From contig CAKMKG010000023.1 in NCBI GenBank assembly GCA_927441425.1, positions 62,001 through 126,000 of the forward strand: a DNA stretch of 64,000 nt, written 5' to 3'. The first letter of the stretch is position 1; every line of letters begins with the position of its first letter. Of the stretch, positions 18,103-27,368 are shown one piece after another. The DNA is from an uncultured Bacillota bacterium (lineage in GTDB: Bacteria > Bacillota > Clostridia > Peptostreptococcales > Anaerovoracaceae). Made by a program: the position numbers and the translations under genes. The notes beneath the pieces were generated by a model. The model searched no databases and had not been told where the DNA came from. It saw only the letters and a program-made list of their open reading frames with translations.

Positions 18103-19347
18103 TTAATTCTTTAATAAAAATTCGATGGCAGGCATGTCATCGTATTTTTTCCGATTCATATAGGTTGCGATTCCTTCTAAATAGGTATGGTGATGCTCAA
18201 TTGCCTTCGAGAATGCTTGAATGAACTGAACGCAGCAGTCCTCGGTCAATCCCCTGCGATGGGCGCTGATTCCGATGAGATAAAATTTGATCAATGCATA
18301 ACGAATTGCCAGCATCCGATATGCTTCAAAAGGTTTTGTACTTTCTGATGCAGGGAAAAGACCACCAAAAACGTAGTTTACCAGATAATTTTCGATCAGA
18401 TACTCATGGCTTTGCATAAAAGGCTTATAAAACTGCTCGTAAGCCCTTTTATATTTTTTGACTTCCGTGTCCTGATCCGACTTTCCGGAAATACCGAGGC
18501 CCTCCGATAACTCTTCCGTAAAACGGACATATTTTTGACTGTCGATTTCTGTAAGCGTGTTCAGTTTATCTGTAACTTCCTTCATGAAACGGAGCTGCAA
18601 GGCAGGATTTGCGTCATTGGAGGTTATTTCTGCCCACCAACCATCCATCTCAATTCTTTCTGAAAAAGAGTCCATCAGCGTCTGAACAGGAAAACCTTCA
18701 CGGCCCTGTGTGGATTTTTGAAGCGCGTTATAAAAATGCCCCAGCATGAAGATCCGCTCCCATAGCGGATAATTCCTGTTTTGGAGCAGTGAGATGGTGA
18801 AATTGCGTAGTCCTTCGAAATCGTTCAACATACTGTTTCCGTTATGTTCGGTGGTATTCAAGGCGATATTAATGATCGTATTTGGCGAAGTGTTTTGTTG
18901 TTCGATTATAAATGCAAGGCCCTCTTGTCTCGTTAAAACGAGACGGGCGGCTTCCGGGCAGGATACGTTCACAGAATACTCTGTTACTCCATTGACTTCG
19001 TTGGCATAGCGCGGATAAGCCGAACATACATTGGAAAGATACGCATGCCCCAGCTTTGCCTGTATCATGCAAAGCTGTTTTTCATTTAGAAAGGGACATC
19101 GATTGTTCTTCTCAAGCTCCACAATGGCAAAATCTACATTACGATCATAGGAGTTAGGGTTTTCATAAATGGAGTCTCGGAAAAGCTTTGAAAGCGCAAC
19201 ATCCTTCACCATTTGATATTTATGATAGGTTTTTTTGTCTATCTCTACATCCCATCCAATGCAGCAGTTGTCGTCGCAGCTGCTTCCTATGCATTGAAAC
19301 TCCTTGAAATAAACCGGCATTCGAATATGCGTTTTTTTTTTAGTCAT
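18103..19347 (-). CDS. fliB: Flagellin lysine-N-methylase (FliB) homologue
   Basis: 414 residues. The N-terminal cysteine cluster CIGSSCDDNCCIGW and later CPFLNEKQLCMI and CSAYPR are the FliB / YkgJ-type metal-binding cysteines. FliB methylates surface lysines of flagellin in Salmonella. The start is 1 bp after the stop of the helicase gene, so translation is probably coupled. No flagellin or motility gene is in this window, so the substrate may differ. Convergent with blaI. Confidence 0.88.
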   Translation of the reverse strand: MTKKKTHIRMPVYFKEFQCIGSSCDDNCCIGWDVEIDKKTYHKYQMVKDVALSKLFRDSIYENPNSYDRNVDFAIVELEKNNRCPFLNEKQLCMIQAKLGHAYLSNVCSAYPRYANEVNGVTEYSVNVSCPEAARLVLTRQEGLAFIIEQQNTSPNTIINIALNTTEHNGNSMLNDFEGLRNFTISLLQNRNYPLWERIFMLGHFYNALQKSTQGREGFPVQTLMDSFSERIEMDGWWAEITSNDANPALQLRFMKEVTDKLNTLTEIDSQKYVRFTEELSEGLGISGKSDQDTEVKKYKRAYEQFYKPFMQSHEYLIENYLVNYVFGGLFPASESTKPFEAYRMLAIRYALIKFYLIGISAHRRGLTEDCCVQFIQAFSKAIEHHHTYLEGIATYMNRKKYDDMPAIEFLLKN

Positions 19348-19348
19348 T

Positions 19349-20887
19349 TTATTTTCCCAATAGTTTCTTCAGCATACGTTGAAGCAGAGGATTGTGCGGA
19401 TTCTCAGCATTTTTGGAACCATTAGGTGCCGAATTTGTGCTTATATGAGTTGGTTTTACGTGTTCTCTCGGACCTTCTGATCGTTGTGGGATTGGTACTT
19501 CCGGCCGTCGTTCTCTTGGTACTTCCGGCCGTCGTTCTCTTGGCACTTCCGGTCGTCGGTCCCGCTGTGCTTCCGATCTTCGCTCTTTTGGAGCTTCTGA
19601 ATGTCGCCCTCTTGGACCTTCCGGATGAGGACGATGCTTATCCTGATGACCGGCAGGCTTTGTGCGGGATTTATTTTTCATAGCTTCCTTCGGAAGCGAA
19701 GCCAAAACACTGGCCTGATATTTTTCGCTGATCCATTTTTCGGCATCCGCTCTGCACGCATTGATCATTGCATCGGAAGGCAATTCCGATTCTTCGATCA
19801 TAGCTCCGGTATGTTCCTCAATTTCATAGAGACTCATAAGATCTTCTCCCGTTACAAAGGTGATGGCACGTCCGCCTTTCCCTGCTCTTCCGGTACGTCC
19901 GATCCGGTGTACATAATTGTCCTTTTCCAGGGGAACGTCGTAGTTGATGACTAAGGATAAGTCGTCAATATGAATCCCTCGGGCAGCGACATCCGTCGCT
20001 ACCAGAAATTGAAAATCACCCTGCTTGAACTGCTGCATGATCGTAAGTCGTTTTCCCTGTGGAATATCCCCGTGGATCGCCTGGGATGCGTATCCTTTTG
20101 ACGATAAGAAATTCTGAACATGATCGACAGCGTAACGGGTATTGCAGAAAATCAAACAGCTTTCCGGCCGTTCTACCATAAGCATACGGTGGAGCTGGGT
20201 GCGCTTTTCATTTTTATTCATCCGATAGTAGGTCTGATTGATTGTGTCCACTGTTTTTGTCTGAGATTCGATCTCAATGGTAACAGGATTCCGCATGTAG
20301 CCCTGACAGATCCGCTGTATTTCAATGGGTATTGTGGCTGAAAAGAGAAGGGTAATCCTCCCACGTGGCAGAGTCTTGATGATTTTAAAAACCTGATCGA
20401 TAAAGCCCATATCCAGCATTCTGTCAGCTTCATCCAGCACCAGATACCGAATCTGCTTCACCTTTAAATTTCCGTGACGGATATGGTCATATACACGACC
20501 GGGAGTTCCGGTTACAAGGGAAACTCCCTTTTTTAGAGCTTGGATTTCAACATTCATACTGTGCTGCCCATAGACCGCTGTGGTTTTATGAGGCAGGTAG
20601 GCAGACATCTGCTTCAGGTCGTTATCGATCTGAACCGCCAGCTCCCGTGTTGGAGTAAGAATCAGGCCCTGAGGTTCCAATTTATCGGGATCAGTCATCT
20701 GCAGCAGGGGAATACCGAAAACAGCTGTTTTGCCGCTCCCGGTCTTTGACATTACAATCAGGTCCTCCTGATTGAGGATATGAGGGATCACCTTGCTCTG
20801 AACCTCGGTGGGTGTTTGAAAGCCCATCTCTTCGATGGCTTTTAAAATGGGAGGCGATATGCCAAGATCATTAAAGTTTTTCTTCAT
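19349..20887 (-). CDS. DEAD-box ATP-dependent RNA helicase with Arg/Pro-rich tail
   Basis: 512 residues. Motifs in order: Q motif FQTPTEVQ, Walker A SKTGSGKT, PTRELA, TPGR, VLDEADRMLD (DEAD), SAT, and C-terminal ATDVAARGIH and HRIGRTGRAG. Residues about 400-500 form a basic low-complexity tail with repeats of RRPEVPRE, probably for RNA binding. CshA/DeaD-type enzymes unwind mRNA and assist cold adaptation and ribosome biogenesis. It is transcribed ahead of fliB. Confidence 0.95.
   Translation of the reverse strand: MKKNFNDLGISPPILKAIEEMGFQTPTEVQSKVIPHILNQEDLIVMSKTGSGKTAVFGIPLLQMTDPDKLEPQGLILTPTRELAVQIDNDLKQMSAYLPHKTTAVYGQHSMNVEIQALKKGVSLVTGTPGRVYDHIRHGNLKVKQIRYLVLDEADRMLDMGFIDQVFKIIKTLPRGRITLLFSATIPIEIQRICQGYMRNPVTIEIESQTKTVDTINQTYYRMNKNEKRTQLHRMLMVERPESCLIFCNTRYAVDHVQNFLSSKGYASQAIHGDIPQGKRLTIMQQFKQGDFQFLVATDVAARGIHIDDLSLVINYDVPLEKDNYVHRIGRTGRAGKGGRAITFVTGEDLMSLYEIEEHTGAMIEESELPSDAMINACRADAEKWISEKYQASVLASLPKEAMKNKSRTKPAGHQDKHRPHPEGPRGRHSEAPKERRSEAQRDRRPEVPRERRPEVPRERRPEVPIPQRSEGPREHVKPTHISTNSAPNGSKNAENPHNPLLQRMLKKLLGK
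19494..19565 (-). repeat. 24-bp tandem repeat in the helicase tail
   Basis: Two identical 24-bp units (19494-19517 and 19518-19541) and a third with a few changes (19542-19565) encode repeats of RRPEVPRE. More diverged units flank them. Copy-number change would stay in frame. Confidence 0.85.
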
Positions 20888-21010
20888 TCGTTTATTCCTT
20901 ATTATTTTTATTTATTAAAATTTGCGGGTTATTTTTTAACATACTATAAATATACCATATTTTAGCCAAAAGTATAAGTAGAGACTGCTGAACAAACCTA
21001 AAATTTTAAT

Positions 21011-21040
21011 TTGGAGAAACCATGACCCCTGGTGTATAAT
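21011..21040 (+). promoter_or_regulatory. Promoter of the MscS gene
   Basis: TTGGAG (21011-21016), an 18-bp spacer and a perfect TATAAT (21035-21040), 30 bp before the start codon. Confidence 0.7.
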
Positions 21041-21070
21041 AAATAAAAGAATCCAGTAAGGAGGATTGCA

Positions 21071-21856
21071 ATGTCGGATAAAACCATAGAATCAATAATC
21101 AACGCAGGGATCGCCTTTGGTATTGTCCTTGTCGGATATATCGTGATTAGTATTGTATCCAGGATCATACGCAAGGCCTTGCAGAAAAGCAAGCTGGATG
21201 AGGTGTTGCATACGTTTATCATAAACTGCAGCAGGATCATTTTATGGATTATGATGATTATTACTGCCCTGAGCTATATCGGGATTCCGGTTTCTGCATT
21301 TCTGGCAGCCTTGGGAGCCGCTGGAGTTGCCATTGCGTTGGCTTTAAAGGATAGCTTGGGGAACTTTGCGGGAGGGATTCTGATCATCCTGACAAAACCC
21401 TTTAAAAAGGGGGATTACATTGAAGACTACCAGACAGCAGGTTTGGTTGAAAAGATTGATTTACTCTATACCACGCTTTTAACCTTCGACAACAAGGTAA
21501 TCACGGTTCCCAACGGTAAGCTGGCGAATTCGACCATTGTGAATTTTTCAAGGTTAGAAAGCAGGCGAGTTGACTGTACTTTTTCCGTCAGCTATCAGGA
21601 TGATATCGGAAAGGTAAAGAGTGTCCTTCAGGCTGTTGTGGAGTCTAATCCACTCATTTCCAAAGAACCGGCTCCAATCATCGGGGTATCGGGGCAGCGT
21701 GAATGGCGCATTGACATTGATTTGAAGGTTTGGTGCGCGACACCAGATTATTGGGAAGTGAAGTACTATCTTGAAGAGCAAGTTAAGCTCGCCTTTGACG
21801 AAGCGGATATCACGATCCCATTCCCACAGATGGAAGTGCGACTGAAGAAAAAATAA
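21071..21856 (+). CDS. mscS: MscS-family mechanosensitive channel
   Basis: 261 residues, typical of small-conductance MscS. Three membrane helices (about 10-32, 52-75 and 80-112) end with the glycine/alanine-rich pore helix ALGAAGVAIALALKDSLGNFAGGILI. A beta domain follows (KGDYIE, VTVPNGKLANSTIVNFSR), then a C-terminal alpha/beta cage. It gates in response to membrane tension during osmotic downshock. Own sigma-A promoter and AAGGAGG site. Confidence 0.95.
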   Translation: MSDKTIESIINAGIAFGIVLVGYIVISIVSRIIRKALQKSKLDEVLHTFIINCSRIILWIMMIITALSYIGIPVSAFLAALGAAGVAIALALKDSLGNFAGGILIILTKPFKKGDYIEDYQTAGLVEKIDLLYTTLLTFDNKVITVPNGKLANSTIVNFSRLESRRVDCTFSVSYQDDIGKVKSVLQAVVESNPLISKEPAPIIGVSGQREWRIDIDLKVWCATPDYWEVKYYLEEQVKLAFDEADITIPFPQMEVRLKKK

Positions 21857-21907
21857 GGCTGGAAGAATAATTGAGAAATGATCAAGAAGCAGAAACGGAG
21901 AAAACAC

Positions 21908-22159
21908 ATGACCAAGGTAAGCGTAGTATTATATTTTTGGGTTCTTGTTGTTGCAACTTTGCTGTTTGCCAAAACTGCGGGACTGGCGGAGGACAATGAG
22001 GCAATTATTAAAATATTAGTCGTTGTGACGATTCTTTATGTCGGCGTGGTGATGATAAGTCGCTCGAAGGGAAGGGCTCTGGAGGAAAAAAGATCGGCTG
22101 CCGGGAACCGGAAAAATCCCTTCGCCCCCAGTGAAAAACGAAAAAAGAAGCGCAAATAA
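21908..22159 (+). CDS. Small two-helix membrane protein
   Basis: 83 residues: helix about 4-21, helix about 35-52, then a strongly basic tail (EKRKKKRK). GGAG lies about 7 nt before the ATG at 21908; an in-frame ATG 30 nt earlier has no site. It follows mscS by 51 bp and is probably co-transcribed, ending at the terminator at 22167. No family recognised. Confidence 0.65.
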   Translation: MTKVSVVLYFWVLVVATLLFAKTAGLAEDNEAIIKILVVVTILYVGVVMISRSKGRALEEKRSAAGNRKNPFAPSEKRKKKRK

Positions 22160-22166
22160 ACGAAAG

Positions 22167-22212
22167 AAAAGGCTCATTTCATAGCTATAAACAAGCATGA
22201 ATGGGCTTTTTT
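22167..22212 (+). terminator. Intrinsic terminator
   Basis: Stem AAAAGGCTCATT / AATGGGCTTTTTT with G-U pairs, a loop of about 21 nt and a T run. It separates mscS from the V-ATPase operon. Confidence 0.75.
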
Positions 22213-22304
22213 ATAAGCGTCAGGGCTGTCAATGTCATACGTGCTTGAACAGAAATAAATTTTAGAAATTGATTAAAATTTCAAAAAATCTCAATTAATT
22301 AATC

Positions 22305-22333
22305 TTGATAGTTTTTTATTTTTAGGATATAAT
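22305..22333 (+). promoter_or_regulatory. Promoter of the V-ATPase operon
   Basis: TTGATA (22305-22310), a 17-bp spacer and TATAAT (22328-22333), a near-consensus vegetative promoter about 50 bp before the first gene. Confidence 0.85.
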
Positions 22334-22383
22334 TTCAGAATATTGAAATTTTAACTTCTATACAGTATAAAGAGGGTGTGCAC

Positions 22384-22698
22384 ATGTCGTTGGAAGCAAT
22401 CAAACAAATCACAGACAAAGAACAATCCTATCAGCATGAAAAAGAAGAAGCCCTTGCGGCTGCTCAGAAGCTATTGATTGATGCAGAACGAGAAGGGAAA
22501 GCCAATCTGGAGAAGGAAAAAGCCCAGGCGGAGTCGGAAGCTCGTTCTATGTTAAAGGAAGCAGAAGGGAAGGCTGCCCGTCATGCGGAGGAACTGCTGA
22601 AAGAAGCAGAAATCAGGTGCGGCAGTCTCAAAAAAATAGCGGAGGAGAGACTGGAAAAAGCTGTCTCCATGATCGTAGAAAGGGTAGTGAGCAGTTAA
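22384..22698 (+). CDS. ntpF: V-type ATPase peripheral-stalk subunit G/H
   Basis: 104 residues, almost entirely charged coiled coil rich in Glu, Lys and Ala (EKEKAQAESEARSMLKEAEGKAARHAEELLKEA). It pairs with subunit E to form the peripheral stalk. Identity rests on the coiled coil, its size and its position as first gene before subunit I, as ntpF in Enterococcus hirae. ATG 22384 is preferred (GAGGG 7 nt upstream) over the GTG at 22378. Its stop overlaps the ntpI start (TAATG). Confidence 0.85.
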   Translation: MSLEAIKQITDKEQSYQHEKEEALAAAQKLLIDAEREGKANLEKEKAQAESEARSMLKEAEGKAARHAEELLKEAEIRCGSLKKIAEERLEKAVSMIVERVVSS

Positions 22699-24644
22699 TG
22701 GCTATAGTGAAGATGAAGCGCCTTCATTTGCTGGCTCTGGCGGCAGACAAAGATCAACTGCTCCAGCTTTTATTGCGGGCAGGATGCGTAGAATTAACTG
22801 AACTGGATGCGGAACTGGCGGATCCCAAGTGGACGTCCCTGGTCAAGCGGGAACAGTCCGTAGTGAGCCATGCAAAGTCGGGGGTCACTTCTGTGAATGT
22901 AGCCCTAGAAACTTTGAAAAAATACACCGCTGCGAAATCCAGCCTCTTCATTCTGCGAAAGGATATCCGTGAAGACGAATTTTGTGATGCGGATATTCGG
23001 ACAAGTATGCTTGAAAAGGCAAATGAGATCAATGAACGAAACAGGCAAATCAGCCAGGCCAATTCTCAAAAGAATCGCCTTGGCAGCCAGCGGATTGGTT
23101 TGCTTCCCTGGAGAAGTCTGAATGTGGATCTAAACTTAAGGGAAACAGAAAACGCCCGTCTTGCTTACGGCGTATGCCCTGGGGCGGTTTCTCTGGACGA
23201 ACTGCAGCATGCTCTGATAGAGAAGAATCTTGCTGCGGAATGCTTCCATGCTTCTTCTGACAGGGAGCAGCACTATTTACTGATGGTATTCCATAAAGAC
23301 GAGGAGAAGTCCGTCATGGAGGTTCTTCGTCCTTTTTCCTTCAATCCGGCATCCATGAAAGACATAGAGGGCAGTGCAGAGGAAAACATCAGAGCTTTGG
23401 ACTCGGAAATAGCGGAATTGGAAAAAAAGAGGGAAGTCCTGGAAGCAGAAATCGCATCCTATTCCGATTTCAGGGAAGACCTTCAGATCTGTGCAGATCA
23501 GATGATTCAGGAACTTGCCAAGGAAGAAGCTCGAAGCCGTTTGGTTACAAGCGGGACTCTGATCTATCTGAAAGGCTGGGTACCTGCTCCTGATTTACAT
23601 AAACTGGAAGAGGAATTAAAGGATTTTGCGTGTGCTATGGAAATTTTCGATCCCACGGAACAGGAAACACCGCCGACGGAACTACGCAACTCGAAGCTGA
23701 TACATTCCATGCAAATGGTCACGGAAATGTACAGCCTTCCCGCATATAAAGGGATCGATCCCAACCCTCTGATATTTCCGTTTTTTACTATCTTTTACGG
23801 AATGATGTTCGGTGATGTGGCATACGGCCTTGTTCTTATTATTCTTTCCCAGATCGTCATTCGGAAGTATCACCCCAAAGGGGTTTTGGGAAACATCTTG
23901 CACCTGTCGACCATCTGTGGCGTCAGTGCCACTATATGGGGGGTTTTGAGCGGCTCCATTTTCGGAGATGCCGTCAGCGTGGTCGCAGAACAGTTTCTCG
24001 GGTTTGAGGACTTTGTCTTCTATGTTCCTGTGCTGGACCCGCTTACAGATCCTCTTAAAATTTTATATCTGTCCGTCATCATGGGTGCGATTCAGCTGAT
24101 GGCCGGAATGTGTATCTACATATATATATGCTTCCGGGATGGCCGCCCTTTGGATGCGCTGTTTGACGTGGGAAGCTGGTGGCTCCTCTTTGCGGGCATC
24201 GCTCTTTTCGTAATGAAAGGGACACCGCTGATTCTTTATGCCGGCATTGCAGCCCTTGTCCTCACCCAGGGAAGAAACAGAAAAGGCTTCTTGTCCAAAT
24301 TACTGGGTGGAGTGGCAAGCCTCTACAACATTACCAGCTGGCTGGGAGATGTATTGTCCTACACTCGTCTGATGGCGCTGATGCTGGCAACGACGGTTAT
24401 TGCAAGTGTTGTGAATATTCTCGGGTCTTTGCCCGGTAATATCTTTGCTTTTTTAGTGATCTTCGTATTTGGGCACACCTTTAATATGGGCATCAACGTG
24501 ATTGGAACCTATGTCCACACGGCTCGTCTTCAGTATTTAGAGTATTTCAGTAAATTTTACAAGGGCGGAGGCCGCCCCTTCAAGCCGCTTAAATATAATA
24601 CGAAATATGTCGATATCATATCAGAGAGCGAGGTGAAGAGATGA
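22698..24644 (+). CDS. ntpI: V-type ATPase subunit I (a subunit, membrane stator)
   Basis: 648 residues. The N-terminal ~340 residues form the cytoplasmic coiled-coil arm. The C-terminal half has about seven or eight membrane helices, including FPFFTIFYGMMFGDVAYGL, SWLGDVLSYTRLMALMLA with the conserved arginine half-channel region, and HTFNMGINVIGTYVHTARLQYLEYFSKFY. It provides the ion pathway against the K-subunit rotor. The start overlaps the preceding stop by 1 nt and the stop overlaps ntpK1 by 4 nt (ATGA), so translation is coupled. Confidence 0.96.
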   Translation: MAIVKMKRLHLLALAADKDQLLQLLLRAGCVELTELDAELADPKWTSLVKREQSVVSHAKSGVTSVNVALETLKKYTAAKSSLFILRKDIREDEFCDADIRTSMLEKANEINERNRQISQANSQKNRLGSQRIGLLPWRSLNVDLNLRETENARLAYGVCPGAVSLDELQHALIEKNLAAECFHASSDREQHYLLMVFHKDEEKSVMEVLRPFSFNPASMKDIEGSAEENIRALDSEIAELEKKREVLEAEIASYSDFREDLQICADQMIQELAKEEARSRLVTSGTLIYLKGWVPAPDLHKLEEELKDFACAMEIFDPTEQETPPTELRNSKLIHSMQMVTEMYSLPAYKGIDPNPLIFPFFTIFYGMMFGDVAYGLVLIILSQIVIRKYHPKGVLGNILHLSTICGVSATIWGVLSGSIFGDAVSVVAEQFLGFEDFVFYVPVLDPLTDPLKILYLSVIMGAIQLMAGMCIYIYICFRDGRPLDALFDVGSWWLLFAGIALFVMKGTPLILYAGIAALVLTQGRNRKGFLSKLLGGVASLYNITSWLGDVLSYTRLMALMLATTVIASVVNILGSLPGNIFAFLVIFVFGHTFNMGINVIGTYVHTARLQYLEYFSKFYKGGGRPFKPLKYNTKYVDIISESEVKR

Positions 24645-25120
24645 ATTGGGTAGAGCTTATGGGAACGGCCATAGCATTTCTGGGTGCGTCTCTTGCGGTA
24701 GGTCTGCCTTGCTCCGGCTCAGCCAAAGGAGTCGGGACTGTGGGAAGAGCAGGTGCCGGTGTCCTTTCCGTAGACCCGGGAAAATTCTCCAGAGTTCTTA
24801 TCCTTCAAATCCTGCCCGGAACCCAAGGTCTTTACGGATTGGTGGTCTGGTTTCTGGCCCTGATGAAACTTGGATTTTTTGATGGAAATCTGGTGATATT
24901 TACACTTCAAGAAGGATTTGCTTTCTTTGGAGCTTGCATGCCGGTAGCCATCGGAGGTTTCGTCTTCGGTATTGTTCAGGGCAGACTGGGGGCAGGGGGA
25001 CTTTCCCTCATGTCTAAGCGTCCCAATGAGATTTCAAAGAGCATCATACTTGCTATCATGGTGGAGTTTTATTCCATACTGGCGTTGCTTTCCACCTTTC
25101 TGATGCTGAATAACTTCTGA
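24641..25120 (+). CDS. ntpK: V-type ATPase rotor subunit K, copy 1
   Basis: 159 residues, four membrane helices (two hairpins), as in Na+-V-ATPase K subunits. It carries LILQILPGTQGLYG in helix 2, FGIVQGRLGAGG in helix 3 and the ion-binding glutamate in LAIMVEFYSILALL in helix 4. These correspond to the Leu/Thr-Gln, Gln and Glu Na+ ligands described for E. hirae NtpK. The loop after helix 1 has VGRAGAG where copy 2 and E. hirae have Glu. Start overlaps ntpI. Confidence 0.95.
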   Translation: MNWVELMGTAIAFLGASLAVGLPCSGSAKGVGTVGRAGAGVLSVDPGKFSRVLILQILPGTQGLYGLVVWFLALMKLGFFDGNLVIFTLQEGFAFFGACMPVAIGGFVFGIVQGRLGAGGLSLMSKRPNEISKSIILAIMVEFYSILALLSTFLMLNNF

Positions 25121-25206
25121 GAGAATATCTGGTTGATCTGATGATCTATGATTCATCTGGTAATATATTATAGCTTTTCACATTATAAAAGAGGAGGCAA
25201 TAAACA

Positions 25207-25686
25207 ATGGAATTGATAGGATTTGGTGGTACGGCGATTGCGATGTTGGGTGCAGCCCTGGCAGTCGGTCTGTGCTGTGCAGGCTCAGCAAAGGGTGTTG
25301 GAAGCGTAGGAGAAGTCGGTGCGGGAGTATTGACCGAAGACCCCGGTAAGTTTTCTCAGGTTCTGATCCTTCAGATCCTGCCTGGAACACAAGGTCTATA
25401 TGGGCTCGTAACCTGGTTCTTCGCACTGATGCGGCTGGACTTTTTCAGCGGAACACTCCGTGCATTGGAAATTCAGGTAGGCATCATGTTCTTTGCAGCC
25501 TGCATGCCCATGGCGATCGGCGGAATGCTGTCTGCCATAGCACAAGGGAAATGTGCTGCCGCAGGAGCAGCTTTATGCTCCAAGCGTCCGGAAGAACTGT
25601 CAAAAGGGATCATTATGGCGATCATGGTAGAGTTTTACGCGATCCTCTGCCTGCTGGCATCCTTCTTGATGCTGAACAGTCTGTAA
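25207..25686 (+). CDS. ntpK: V-type ATPase rotor subunit K, copy 2
   Basis: 159 residues, same length and plan as copy 1 but clearly diverged. It has VGEVGAGVLTEDPGKF, LILQILPGTQGLYGLVTW, SAIAQGKCAAAG and IMAIMVEFYAILCLL. All Na+-ligand positions seen in E. hirae NtpK are retained. It lies 86 bp after copy 1 and has its own GAGGAGG site, so it can be translated independently and perhaps at a different level. Confidence 0.95.
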   Translation: MELIGFGGTAIAMLGAALAVGLCCAGSAKGVGSVGEVGAGVLTEDPGKFSQVLILQILPGTQGLYGLVTWFFALMRLDFFSGTLRALEIQVGIMFFAACMPMAIGGMLSAIAQGKCAAAGAALCSKRPEELSKGIIMAIMVEFYAILCLLASFLMLNSL

Positions 25687-25751
25687 CAGTTGACCCAGAT
25701 ATGCGGAAAAATTCCGCGTCAAGTTCCCATCGAAAGGACGGCATGTGATAC

Positions 25752-26342
25752 ATGAACGGAATAGAAAAGATCATGGAACGCATCATACAGAATGCAGAAC
25801 AGGAAATTGCAGAAATACGCAGGGAAGCTCAGTCAAAAGCAGGAGAGATCACTGTGCGATATGCTGAAGCTGCCCGGAAGGAAAGCAGTGAGATACGCAG
25901 CCGGGGCCAAATCGCAGCAGAAGAACGAATGGAACGGCTGGCGAGTGTAGCAATGCTGGATACCAGGAAGCTTGCGCTTTCTGCCAAGCAGGAAATGCTG
26001 AATCTGGCATTTGATACAGCGCTGGACCGCGTCAGGAATCTGCCGGAAAAAGAGTATGTGGCGCTGCTGGCGAAGCTGGCTGCGAAAGCCTCCCGCAACG
26101 GAAACGAAGAGATTCTTTTATCAAAGGAAGATCAATCCCGAATTGGAGATAGTGTCCTTCGGGAAGCCAATCGCTTGATCCCCGGCGGTGGAAACCTTTC
26201 TCTTGCAGTGGATTCTAGGCCCATGAAGGGCGGGCTTATGCTCAGGAATGAGGATATTGAAATCAACTGCACCTTCGAAAGCCTGATTCGCCGTGTAAAA
26301 AGTGAAATGGCTGCCGAACTGGCCGGCATTCTCTTTGATTGA
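25752..26342 (+). CDS. ntpE: V-type ATPase subunit E (peripheral stalk)
   Basis: 196 residues. The N-terminal coiled coil (about 1-95, rich in Glu, Arg and Ala) leads to a C-terminal globular domain with MKGGLMLRNEDIEINCTFESLIRRVKSEM, the conserved end of subunit E that contacts B. It dimerises with the product of the first gene. Normal length; AAAGGA-type site. Confidence 0.92.
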   Translation: MNGIEKIMERIIQNAEQEIAEIRREAQSKAGEITVRYAEAARKESSEIRSRGQIAAEERMERLASVAMLDTRKLALSAKQEMLNLAFDTALDRVRNLPEKEYVALLAKLAAKASRNGNEEILLSKEDQSRIGDSVLREANRLIPGGGNLSLAVDSRPMKGGLMLRNEDIEINCTFESLIRRVKSEMAAELAGILFD

Positions 26343-26369
26343 TCCATCGCAAGGAGGGGAGGAATCTTT

Positions 26370-27368
26370 ATGGCAAAAATAGATGAAACAGAATATCTGT
26401 TTCTGACAACTCGGGTACGCTCTCTCGAAAACAACATGGTGAATCACGAGCGCATGGAAATGATGCTTGAGTCCGGAAAAACGGAGGATGTGATTCGGAT
26501 TCTTCAGGAGTGCGGGTATACAGATGTCTCCGCAGCATCCATGGAAAGCCTGGAGCAGAGCCTCGCGGCAGAGCGGCAGAGGACCTTCCATGAAATCGCT
26601 TTTTTTGTGCCGAACCCGCAGGTACTGGATGTATTCCGGCTGAAAGATGATTATCACAACGTAAAAGTAATGTTGAAATCCATCATTCAGGGTATCGACG
26701 GAACAGACTTATTGACGGAATCCGGACGCGTATCCCTTGCAGTGATTCAGAGAGGGATCCAGCAAAATGAACTATCAGGCCTTCCATCGAAGCTTCAGGC
26801 GGCCATCACGGAGGCTAGGGAAGTCCTTTCAGCCACAAAAGATCCGCAGATGGCAGATACCCTATTGGACCGGCATTATTACGGAGAAATGTTTGATGTG
26901 GCAAGTAAAGCAGAGAGTTCTTTCCTAACAGGCTATGTACGGATTTCTATCGACACTGCCAATCTGCGGTCGGTGATCCGAACGCAAAGAATGGGAAAAG
27001 GGGTGGAATTCCTTCGTTCCAGGTTATTCTCGGGGGGGAATATCGATGTGAACCGGATCGTGGAAACGGCGGCATCCGGGGCTTCTCTGGAAGATTTTTA
27101 CGGCACATCACTCCTAAGAGAGGCAGCGGCAGCAGGTTCTCAAGCCACGCAAGGCGGAACCCTGACGCTATTTGAGAAGCTCTGCGACGATGCAGTGAGT
27201 CGATATCTGGCCACTGCCCGTTACGTACCTTTTGGAGAACAGCCCGTCATTTCATACTTGGCGGCCAAAGAAACCGAGTATACGGCAGTCCGCATCATTA
27301 TGACGGGATTGATGGCCGGGTTAAGCAGGGATATCATTCGTGAAAGGTTGCGTGAAATCTATGTATAA
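26370..27368 (+). CDS. ntpC: V-type ATPase subunit C (d subunit)
   Basis: 332 residues, all-helical funnel that caps the K ring and links it to the central shaft. Typical parts are FRLKDDYHNVKVMLKSII, YFG/YYGEMFDVA and the C-terminal ETEYTAVRIIMTGLMAGL. AAGGAGG upstream. Its last 8 bp overlap the start of the next gene, indicating coupled translation. Confidence 0.93.
   Translation: MAKIDETEYLFLTTRVRSLENNMVNHERMEMMLESGKTEDVIRILQECGYTDVSAASMESLEQSLAAERQRTFHEIAFFVPNPQVLDVFRLKDDYHNVKVMLKSIIQGIDGTDLLTESGRVSLAVIQRGIQQNELSGLPSKLQAAITEAREVLSATKDPQMADTLLDRHYYGEMFDVASKAESSFLTGYVRISIDTANLRSVIRTQRMGKGVEFLRSRLFSGGNIDVNRIVETAASGASLEDFYGTSLLREAAAAGSQATQGGTLTLFEKLCDDAVSRYLATARYVPFGEQPVISYLAAKETEYTAVRIIMTGLMAGLSRDIIRERLREIYV

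Noticed and set aside
25121-25206. Separate promoter between the two K genes
   Set aside because: AT-rich TATTAT-like strings occur, but no paired -35 at proper spacing was found.
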